A DNA stretch of 64,000 bases, taken from NCBI RefSeq assembly GCF_900101445.1, contig NZ_FNKE01000001.1:1178001-1242000 (forward strand), in the 5' to 3' direction. Below are positions 57,544-64,000 of the stretch, one piece after another. The notes under the pieces are model-generated. The model searched no databases, was not told the origin of the DNA, and was given only the letters and a program-made list of their open reading frames with translations. The translations under genes were made by a program, and so were the position numbers. Each line of letters opens with the position of its first letter. Position 1 is the first letter of the stretch. Source of the stretch: Streptococcus equinus. Lineage in GTDB: Bacteria > Bacillota > Bacilli > Lactobacillales > Streptococcaceae.

Positions 57544-57573
57544 ATTATAATGTAACCGCTTACCTTTTGTCAA
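57544..57573 (-). promoter_or_regulatory. micropeptide promoter with cre-like site in the spacer
   Basis: On the minus strand TTGACA (57568-57573), 18 bases, TATAAT (57544-57549). In the spacer GGTAAGCGGTTACA (57551-57564) matches the cre consensus TGNAANCGNWNNCW with one mismatch. CcpA binding here would block RNA polymerase. Confidence 0.75.
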
Positions 57574-57652
57574 GAGATATGTGCTTTTTATTAAAAATTT
57601 TTTCCAAGAACTTTTATTACCCTTAAGATATGAACTTTGCTAAAATGGAAAC

Positions 57653-58801
57653 ATGATTAATTTAACTGATTATGGGATTGAGATGTGGGACGATGAAAAG
57701 ATTGCTTCTTTTCGCCGTACCCTGCTCAATTGGTATGATAATGAAAAACGCGACCTACCTTGGCGCAGAACTAAGAACCCTTACTTTATCTGGATTTCTG
57801 AGATCATGCTGCAACAGACACAGGTGGTTACGGTAATTCCTTACTATGAGCGCTTTTTAGAATGGTTCCCGACAATTGGAGATTTGGCAAATGCTCCTGA
57901 GGAGAAATTGCTCAAAGCTTGGGAAGGGCTAGGCTATTATTCACGTGTGCGTAATATGCAAAAAGCAGCTCAGGAAATCATGGAAAAATTTGATGGTGTC
58001 TTTCCAGATAATCACAAGGACATTCTTTCTTTAAAAGGGATTGGTCCTTACACTGCTGGCGCTATTTCTAGTATTGCTTTTGGATTACCTGAACCTGCTG
58101 TTGATGGGAATGTCATGCGCGTGATGGCACGACTTTTTGAAGTCAATTACGATATTGGTGACCCCAAAAACCGCAAAATCTTCCAGGCGATTATGGAAAT
58201 CTTGATTGACCCAGAACGTCCTGGGGATTTCAACCAAGCACTGATGGATCTGGGAACAGATATCGAATCAGCCAAGAATCCTCGTCCAGATGAGTCTCCT
58301 ATTCGCTTTTTCAGCGCAGCTTATTTGCATGGAACTTACGATAAATACCCGATTAAACTCCCTAAGAAAAAGCCAAAGCCGCTGCAAATTCAAGCCTTTG
58401 TCATTCGGAATAGCAAAGGTGATTTCTTATTAGAAAAAAATCTTGATGGGCGTTTGCTTGGCGGCTTCTGGTCATTTCCAATCGTGGAAACAGACTTTAT
58501 CGGACAGCAGCTAGATTTATTTGAAAAAGATACCACTTCCCTTCAAACCGTTTCACAAAAGGCACTTTTTGAAAGAGATTATCAGGTCGCTCCTGACTGG
58601 ACCAAGCGAGAATTCAACCTAGTCAAACACACCTTTAGCCATCAAAAATGGACTATCGAACTTCTTGAAGGTTTGGTAAACTCAAACGAAGTGACTACAA
58701 ATAAGGAACTCCGCTGGGTCTCACAAGACCAACTTCAAGACTTCCCCATGGCTACACCACAGAAGAAGATGCTGGCAGAATATCTTAAGAAAATTGATTA
58801 A
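57653..58801 (+). CDS. mutY: A/G-specific adenine glycosylase lacking Fe-S cysteines
   Basis: 382 residues. HhH-GPD domain with Glu50 in WISEIMLQQTQV and Asp151 in PEPAVDGNVMRVM, the helix-hairpin-helix LKGIGPYTAGAI and a C-terminal MutT-like 8-oxoG recognition domain (GGFWSFPIVE). The usual four-cysteine [4Fe-4S] loop is replaced by ALMDLGTDIESAKNPRP (about 196-212), and the protein contains no cysteine at all. Cluster-free MutY is known in some Lactobacillales. It removes A opposite 8-oxoG. Confidence 0.92.
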   Translation: MINLTDYGIEMWDDEKIASFRRTLLNWYDNEKRDLPWRRTKNPYFIWISEIMLQQTQVVTVIPYYERFLEWFPTIGDLANAPEEKLLKAWEGLGYYSRVRNMQKAAQEIMEKFDGVFPDNHKDILSLKGIGPYTAGAISSIAFGLPEPAVDGNVMRVMARLFEVNYDIGDPKNRKIFQAIMEILIDPERPGDFNQALMDLGTDIESAKNPRPDESPIRFFSAAYLHGTYDKYPIKLPKKKPKPLQIQAFVIRNSKGDFLLEKNLDGRLLGGFWSFPIVETDFIGQQLDLFEKDTTSLQTVSQKALFERDYQVAPDWTKREFNLVKHTFSHQKWTIELLEGLVNSNEVTTNKELRWVSQDQLQDFPMATPQKKMLAEYLKKID

Positions 58802-58896
58802 GACCAATTTAAGCAAAGCTTTATAATATAGCCATTCCTAATGATAATATCTCAAGATGAATCGTTCACAGATATTAAAAACGTATCCTCAAGTAA

Positions 58897-58920
58897 AAGT
58901 CCTGATTTTTCAGGGCTTTT
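58897..58920 (+). terminator. terminator after mutY
   Basis: AAAGTCCTG/CAGGGCTTT stem and TTTTTTTC on the plus strand. Confidence 0.75.
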
Positions 58921-59041
58921 TTTCTTGTCATACTATGTTCCTAAAAAATGATACTTTCCTCTCCTATAACAAAAACGTTTTCAATTATTTTAAAAAAGGA
59001 GTATGATAAAGGTAATTATTTGTGTAAAAGGAGTAGACTAT

Positions 59042-59641
59042 ATGAAATTAGTTGCTATTGTTGGGACAAATTCAGCTCGTTCAACAAACCGTAAGTTGTT
59101 AAAATTTATGGCTAAGCATTTTGCTGATGTGGCTGATATTGAACTTCTTGAAATCAAGGATTTGCCTGCCTTCAATGAACCTGAGGATAAGATTGCTCCT
59201 GCTGTTGTTGCTGCATTTTCTGAAAAAATTGCTAGCGCAGACGGGGTTATCATCGCTACACCTGAGTATGACCATACCATTCCAGCACCGCTATCTTCTG
59301 CTCTTGAATGGATTGCCTACACAAGTCGCGCGCTAATCAATAAACCAACCATGATCGTGGGAGCTTCTCTTGGAGCACTGGGAACCTCACGCGCTCAAGC
59401 TCATCTTCGTCAAATCTTGGATGCTCCTGAATTAAAAGCTCGTATCATGCCTGGCACAGAATTTCTTCTTGGTCATTCCGAACAAGTGTTAGATGACAAC
59501 TTTAACTTAAATAACCCTGAAAAAGTCGCTGAACTGGAAGATAATTTCAAGGAATTTCTAGCTTTTGTAGACATTACCAATCAAGTTGTCAGCAAAGCTA
59601 ATACTGACCGTAAAAAAGCTTTTGCTTGGGAAAAAGACTAG
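59042..59641 (+). CDS. NADPH-dependent FMN reductase
   Basis: 199-residue flavodoxin-like reductase: [18 protein letters not shown] and the FMN-binding [17 protein letters not shown]. The ATG at 59042 follows AAAGGAG; the longer frame is rejected. It is a paralogue of the N-terminus of the next protein and 10 bases upstream of it, likely supplying reduced flavin. A weak cre-like sequence lies at about 58970-58983. Confidence 0.9.
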   Translation: MKLVAIVGTNSARSTNRKLLKFMAKHFADVADIELLEIKDLPAFNEPEDKIAPAVVAAFSEKIASADGVIIATPEYDHTIPAPLSSALEWIAYTSRALINKPTMIVGASLGALGTSRAQAHLRQILDAPELKARIMPGTEFLLGHSEQVLDDNFNLNNPEKVAELEDNFKEFLAFVDITNQVVSKANTDRKKAFAWEKD

Positions 59642-59651
59642 GAGGTTTATT

Positions 59652-62066
59652 ATGAAATTAGTGGCCATCGTCGGAACAAATGCCAAACACTCATACAACC
59701 GACTTCTACTCAAATACATGGCAAAACATTTTGCCAAAGAAGCAGACATTGAAATTCTAGAAATCACTGATGTGCCAATGTTTAATGAAACTGATGATCA
59801 AACAGAGTCTGCTGTTATCCAAACTTTCAACACTAAAATCACTGAAGCTGATGGGGTTATCATCGCTACACCAGAACACAATCACACCATTCCATCAAGC
59901 CTAAATAGTCTTATCGAGTGGTTGTCATTTAACATTCACCCTTTGACAGGCAAGCCAATTATGATTGTGGGAGCTTCATACGATATTCAAGGCTCTTCAC
60001 GCGCCCAACTTCACCTACGTCAAATTCTAGACGCCCCAGGAGTTAATGCCGTTGTCATGCCTGGTAGTGAATTTTTACTTGGACGTGTCCAACATGCCTT
60101 TGATGAAAATGGTGACCTCAAAGACCAAGGAACCATTGATTTCTTGGAATCTTGCTTCTTCCGCTTTATTCGCTTTGCTAATATTGCTAATCAACTCAAC
60201 CAACCTGAAGAAGTTCGATTTGAACCTGGTACTTATCACGTCACTACTGTCGGTCACAACGGTGATTTACCAATGTCTGTGACTTTGTCAGAGGACCGCA
60301 TTGAAGCTATTGATATTGATTCTTCTGGTGAAACTGGTGGTATTGCTGACGTGGTCTTCACACGTATTCCAGATGAAATCATCGAAGGACAAACCCTTAA
60401 TGTCGATGCCATTTCTGGTGCTTCAGTTACTTCAAAAGGTGTCCTAAATGGGGTCGCGCGTGCGGTGCGCCAAGCTGGTGCTAATCCTGACGCCCTTCGT
60501 TCACGTCCAAAAGCACCATCAGCTCTAGACAAAGAAGATAAGAATTATGATACTGACCTTGTCATTGTCGGTGGCGGAGGTGCTGGACTTACCGCAGCTG
60601 CTCGTGCACTTCAAGCTGGCAAAAAAGTCATTCTCGTTGAAAAATTCCCAGCTGTCGGTGGAAACACTGTTCGTGCTGGTGGACCAATGAATGCTCCTGA
60701 CCCTGCTTGGCAAAATACATTTCCTGCCAATCCTGGTGAAGCGCACAATTTACAAGAGCTTCACGACATTGATGAATCAACTATTGACCCTGAATTCTTG
60801 CCTGATTTCCGTGCTCTTAAGACCGAAATTGAAGAATACCTCAAAGACCCAACTTACCTCTTTGACTCAAAACTTCTCTACCGCATCCAAACTTATCTTG
60901 GCGGTAAACGTAAAGACCTCAAAGGTCACGAAATTCACGGGAACTACGAACTCATTCGCGTCTTAACAGAACGTGCTCTTGAATCTGTTCGTTGGCTTGA
61001 AAATATCGGTGTTGAATTCTTACGTGACGAAGTAACTATGCCAGTTGGTGCTATTTGGCGTCGTGGTCATAAACCAAAAGTTCCGATGGGAGTTGCTTAT
61101 ATCGCTGTCTTGAAAGATTTCGTTTTGAAAAATGGCGGTACTATTCTAACAGACACCCAAGTTAAAGAACTCATTGTAACCAATGGTGTCGTCACAGGTG
61201 TTAAAGGTAGCGGACGCAATGGACAAACCATTACCGTCAATGGTAAAGCTGTGATTTTGACAACAGGTGGTTTTGCTGCCAATACTAAAATGCTTCAACA
61301 ATACAACACTTATTGGTCAGAAATCGATGATGACATTGCGACATCAAATACACCTGCTGCTACTGGTGACGGTATCCTACTTGGTCAATCTGTTGGTGCA
61401 GACCTTGTCGGAATGGGATTCAGCCAAATGATGCCCGTATCAGACCCAGTGACTGGTGCACTTTTTACCGGTCTTCAAGTTCCGCCAGCAAACTTTATCA
61501 TGGTCAACACCAAAGGTAAACGTTTTGTTGATGAATATGGTAGCCGTGACCAATTATCACAAGCAGCCATTGATAACGGTGGGCTTTTCTATCTGATTGC
61601 CGATGAAAATATCAAAGAAACAGCCTACAATACCAGTCAAGAAAAAATCGATGAACAAGTCAAAGCCGGTACCCTTTTCCGCGCTGATACCTTAGAAGAA
61701 TTAGCAGAGCAAATCAATATTGATCCAGCTACTTTGGTAGAAACAATTACCAATTACAATTCTTACGTTGACGCTGGACACGACCCTGAATTTGACAAAG
61801 GTGCCTTTGACCTTAAGGTCGAAAAAGCACCATTTTACGCGACACCACGTAAACCAGCCACACACCACACCATGGGTGGTTTGAAAATCGATACACACGC
61901 TCACGTTATCAACGAAAATGGCAAGGTCATCAAAGGACTCTTTGCCGCTGGTGAAGTCGCAGGTGGTCTTCACGCAGGTAACCGTCTCGGTGGTAACTCA
62001 TTAACAGACATCTTCACATTTGGACGTATCGCAACTGATACAGCCATCGCTGAATATCTTGACTAA
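59652..62066 (+). CDS. fumarate reductase-like flavoprotein with FMN-reductase and FMN-binding domains
   Basis: 804 residues, three domains: NADPH-FMN reductase (1-180, [17 protein letters not shown]), FMN-binding domain (190-270, [16 protein letters not shown] with the Thr/Ser for covalent FMN), and FAD domain (about 285-804, [16 protein letters not shown]; catalytic-like [40 protein letters not shown] loop). It probably reduces fumarate or a similar acid with NADPH via flavins. GGAGG lies before the ATG. Substrate is inferred. Confidence 0.88.
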   Translation: MKLVAIVGTNAKHSYNRLLLKYMAKHFAKEADIEILEITDVPMFNETDDQTESAVIQTFNTKITEADGVIIATPEHNHTIPSSLNSLIEWLSFNIHPLTGKPIMIVGASYDIQGSSRAQLHLRQILDAPGVNAVVMPGSEFLLGRVQHAFDENGDLKDQGTIDFLESCFFRFIRFANIANQLNQPEEVRFEPGTYHVTTVGHNGDLPMSVTLSEDRIEAIDIDSSGETGGIADVVFTRIPDEIIEGQTLNVDAISGASVTSKGVLNGVARAVRQAGANPDALRSRPKAPSALDKEDKNYDTDLVIVGGGGAGLTAAARALQAGKKVILVEKFPAVGGNTVRAGGPMNAPDPAWQNTFPANPGEAHNLQELHDIDESTIDPEFLPDFRALKTEIEEYLKDPTYLFDSKLLYRIQTYLGGKRKDLKGHEIHGNYELIRVLTERALESVRWLENIGVEFLRDEVTMPVGAIWRRGHKPKVPMGVAYIAVLKDFVLKNGGTILTDTQVKELIVTNGVVTGVKGSGRNGQTITVNGKAVILTTGGFAANTKMLQQYNTYWSEIDDDIATSNTPAATGDGILLGQSVGADLVGMGFSQMMPVSDPVTGALFTGLQVPPANFIMVNTKGKRFVDEYGSRDQLSQAAIDNGGLFYLIADENIKETAYNTSQEKIDEQVKAGTLFRADTLEELAEQINIDPATLVETITNYNSYVDAGHDPEFDKGAFDLKVEKAPFYATPRKPATHHTMGGLKIDTHAHVINENGKVIKGLFAAGEVAGGLHAGNRLGGNSLTDIFTFGRIATDTAIAEYLD

Positions 62067-62115
62067 ATAGTCAACACCAAGGAGAGTGTTTAGAATTAAT
62101 CTTCTAGGCATAAGA

Positions 62116-62152
62116 AAAGCACCCTATCCGCCAAGATAAAGGGTGCTTTTTT
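62116..62152 (+). terminator. terminator after the flavoprotein gene
   Basis: AAAGCACCCT/AGGGTGCTTT stem and TTTTTA on the plus strand. Confidence 0.75.
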
Positions 62153-62200
62153 ACGTAATTCACAATCTTTTGATGATCTCAAATCCTCTTACATACAAAA

Positions 62201-62227
62201 AAATTCCAGATTTAAAATCTGGAATTT
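62201..62227 (-). terminator. terminator after yjdF
   Basis: AAATTCCAGATTT/AAATCTGGAATTT stem with TTTTTTTG on the minus strand. The 62230-62364 stretch before it holds no ORF seen. Confidence 0.75.
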
Positions 62228-62364
62228 CTAGGAGATTCGCAACAGCTACTTTATGTCAACAGCTGCTACAACTATGAAAAAGAAAGTTTATTTAGGATTG
62301 ACTATAGTATAGCCAGACTAGCTTAAGCCAACCTGAATTTTTTCTTATAGAAAGCTTAACTTCC

Positions 62365-62793
62365 TTAATGCCCCCGTTTTTTCTGATGACGCTTTTCTTG
62401 CTTAAGTGTGAACTTTCGCTCTTTTTCAAGTTCCCGTCTTAATTTTCGGTCAGACTGTTTCATCTTCTTAGCTTGTTCATGCATCTCCTGCTTAGCAAGC
62501 TGAGCCTTAGTTGATACTGCTGGCTTGCGTTTTGCTTTATTAATTTCTCGTTGCATACGCTTTGGATTCTTTTTCTTTTGAGAAATAGCTAACGCTTCAA
62601 CACTAAGATTGGTTTCAAACTTATCATATTTGCTCAGCCATTCTCCTAAAGAAAAATCGACAAAATGTCGAATTGTATCGTCTTTTGGCTCTTTGCCAAA
62701 TACATAACGAAAAGCCTTGTAACGTTTATTCGAATCCGTAAATTCAACTAAAGCTGACCAAAATGCACCATCAAAATATACTGTCATTTTCAT
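62365..62793 (-). CDS. yjdF: YjdF family protein (DUF2992)
   Basis: 142 residues: MKMTVYFDGAFWSALVEF at the N-terminus and a highly basic, helical C-terminus (KRMQREINKAKRKPAVS and RKLRRELEKERKF). ATG at 62793 follows GGAGGGG and gives the usual length; the longer frame is rejected. YjdF is typically controlled by the yjdF riboswitch and may act on azaaromatic compounds or nucleic acids. Function is not established. Confidence 0.88.
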   Translation of the reverse strand: MKMTVYFDGAFWSALVEFTDSNKRYKAFRYVFGKEPKDDTIRHFVDFSLGEWLSKYDKFETNLSVEALAISQKKKNPKRMQREINKAKRKPAVSTKAQLAKQEMHEQAKKMKQSDRKLRRELEKERKFTLKQEKRHQKKRGH

Positions 62794-62798
62794 AACAG

Positions 62799-62925
62799 CC
62801 CCTCCTTGATATGAATTGACAATGGACGACCTCGGAAGGGGAAGGTTACTGATACAATTACTGTACTCGCAGACTACCAACTGTGATGTGTTTTTATGTC
62901 AGCTTTAGTATAACAAATTTAAAAA
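62799..62925 (-). promoter_or_regulatory. probable yjdF riboswitch
   Basis: The leader upstream of yjdF has CAGTTGGTAGTCTG and GTAACCTTCCCCTTCC. CCCCTTCC (62834-62841) can pair with the Shine-Dalgarno GGAGGGG (62799-62805), a plausible translational off-state. TATACT (about 62910) is the likely -10. Assigned from gene context and these elements; the full consensus was not verified. Confidence 0.55.
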
Positions 62926-62943
62926 AAGATAGCAGTTTTTCAC

Positions 62944-63324
62944 TCAAACTGCAAAAAATCCTGCTAAATCAACAGTTAGGACATTAGCTACTGCAAACTG
63001 ATATTTTCCACGAAAATGTGCCAAGTGTGTCATGGTTCTGATATTGTATTTCTTGGCAAATTTTTTGTAAGCAACATAATCGATGTCTTTGGTATCAAGG
63101 CAATAAATCACTTGATCAATTTGACTGAGTCTGTCCAGAGCATTTTGAGTATCGACATTATCAAGCCGACCAATCAGCAAATAAAAGTCCTCTTTGGCTG
63201 CCATTTTACCCTTGACCTCATCAAGACTTACAAATTGAATATTATCTGCCGTTTCAGCTTTAGCATCCCCACAATGAAATAAAAAGGCTAGCAATAACAA
63301 GCCAAAAATCGTTACAAGTCGCAT
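62944..63324 (-). CDS. secreted thioredoxin-fold-like protein without CxxC
   Basis: 126 residues with a signal peptide (MRLVTIFGLLLLAFLFHCG) and a region resembling PedC/BrcD-type thioredoxin-like proteins: DFYLLIGRLDNVDTQNAL, IYCLDTKDIDYVAYKKFA, YNIRTMTHLAHF. Where active members have a CxxC, here is LDNVDTQ, so it would be redox-inactive. It may be a lipoprotein or chaperone; identification is tentative. Confidence 0.55.
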   Translation of the reverse strand: MRLVTIFGLLLLAFLFHCGDAKAETADNIQFVSLDEVKGKMAAKEDFYLLIGRLDNVDTQNALDRLSQIDQVIYCLDTKDIDYVAYKKFAKKYNIRTMTHLAHFRGKYQFAVANVLTVDLAGFFAV

Positions 63325-63367
63325 CTCTTTTCCTCCTACTTATTTATTCGAAAAAGAAAAGAAAAAC

Positions 63368-63384
63368 CACCAGAAAATCTGGTG
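63368..63384 (-). terminator. terminator after the YetF gene
   Basis: CACCAGA/TCTGGTG stem with TTTTTCTTTT on the minus strand. Confidence 0.7.
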
Positions 63385-63396
63385 ATTTTATCAATT

Positions 63397-64000
63397 TTAT
63401 TTTTCTGAATAAGGGACTAGGTACAATTTTCCATTTAAGTATTCAGCTAAAAAGATCTCTCTAGGGTTATCAATATTTTGTTTCTTAAGTTTTTCTAGCA
63501 GCCAATCTTCATCCTGATTGATTAATTCTAAGACATCGTAATTAATGAAACCATTGCTAATCAGTGGGAATCTCGGATTTTCCGAGTTTTTATCTAGAAT
63601 CGTTAGCTTGCCATTTGGCTCCATAATGGCACTCTTCACATCTTGGGTCGAATTCAAACCTTCCATTCTCAAATGGAGCATCAGCTGGTCTGCTGTAACA
63701 CCTAATTGTGCACAATTTTCCACATTTACTTTGCCGTCTTTAATCAAAATCACTGGATTTCCCACAACAACAGATTTAATGTATTTATTGTTAATCAAGA
63801 GTTTTACGATAATAACCACCAAAGACCAAATCAACAAAATAATTAAAAAGGTCGAAATAGAAATCGAACTGTTGTAAATCACACCACCAATAATGCCACC
63901 AAGGACAAAGTTTTGAATCTGATTTAACGGTGTGTTTGCTGAAAATTCATATTTTCCGAGAACGTTAATCTGTAAAATCGTCGCTAAAATTCCTAGGAAA
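63397..64000 (-). CDS. YetF/DUF421 membrane protein, 5' end cut by window
   Basis: The frame is open to the right edge: reading in from there, GILATILQINVLGKYEF and FVLGGIIGGV precede the visible MIYNSSISIS region, so the gene starts beyond 64000. A helix (STFLIILLIWSLVVIIVK) leads into the cytoplasmic YetF domain: GNPVILIKDGKVNVENC, DQLMLHLRMEG, AIMEPNGKLTIL. DUF421 proteins are linked to sporulation or stress elsewhere; function here unknown. Confidence 0.82.
   Translation of the reverse strand, partial: FLGILATILQINVLGKYEFSANTPLNQIQNFVLGGIIGGVIYNSSISISTFLIILLIWSLVVIIVKLLINNKYIKSVVVGNPVILIKDGKVNVENCAQLGVTADQLMLHLRMEGLNSTQDVKSAIMEPNGKLTILDKNSENPRFPLISNGFINYDVLELINQDEDWLLEKLKKQNIDNPREIFLAEYLNGKLYLVPYSEK

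Noticed and set aside
1..64000. tRNA, rRNA, prophage or insertion sequence
   Set aside because: None recognised on either strand; no integrase, transposase or tRNA-like cloverleaf noticed.

Overview
The window is AT-rich chromosomal DNA of a low-GC Firmicute. Gene content and order (yqeG-yqeH-yhbY-nadD-yqeK-rsfS, gatCAB, codY-pncA, scrKA/scrBR, efp-asp23-nusB, rpsF-ssb-rpsR, secA-aroF-acpS-alr-recG) are those of Streptococcus. The sortase-assembled pilus locus and the FMN-reductase/fumarate-reductase genes suggest the bovis/equinus complex (S. gallolyticus, S. infantarius, S. lutetiensis, S. equinus), but species cannot be fixed by eye. No rRNA, tRNA, CRISPR, prophage or insertion sequence was seen.

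Layout. 1-5.1 kb: ribosome-assembly and NAD operon, minus strand. 5.2-14.3 kb: a drug/metabolite exporter, gatCAB, pncA/codY with a CodY box, an alanine-type aminotransferase and a membrane GDPD. 14.3-17.6 kb: usp with a long structured leader, a HAD-pyrophosphohydrolase fusion and asparaginase. 17.6-19.8 kb: a small operon of DUF2975-like membrane proteins with its own HTH regulator and palindromic operators; a second such module lies at 45.2-46.4 kb. 20.1-28.6 kb: recG, alr, acpS, two tandem DAHP synthases and secA. 28.9-34.4 kb: the sucrose regulon, divergent around scrA/scrB. 34.5-38.4 kb: nusB, asp23, efp, comEB and a proline peptidase. 38.8-45.1 kb: a MATE-like transporter, uvrA, corA and a DUF1129 gene. 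46.5-48.0 kb: rpsR-ssb-rpsF and a 54-residue ORF. 48.1-56.5 kb: a minus-strand pilus operon (coiled-coil protein, signal peptidase, giant LPSSG adhesin, LPSTG pilin, class C sortase). 57.6-64 kb: mutY (no cysteine), an FMN reductase and a three-domain fumarate-reductase-like flavoprotein, yjdF with a probable riboswitch, a thioredoxin-like secreted protein and a YetF protein cut by the window edge.

The most unusual region is 56.63-57.58 kb, between mutY and the pilus operon. A promoter with a cre-like site in its spacer drives a run of micro-ORFs, most with a strong GGAGG ribosome site, ending in a Rho-independent terminator. Six encode 13-37 residue peptides sharing the hexapeptide RYKNGD. 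The motif is kept at protein level through synonymous codon changes, while the flanks vary. The peptides are probably translated and selected for sequence; I do not recognise the family. No processing enzyme, exporter or receptor is adjacent. The terminator lies just upstream of the pilus operon's own promoter, so read-through could couple the two units.

Other items worth checking are two copies of a BOX-like 132-bp intergenic repeat, structured 5' leaders of usp, corA, rpsF and yjdF, and a possible 23-residue peptide gene near recG.
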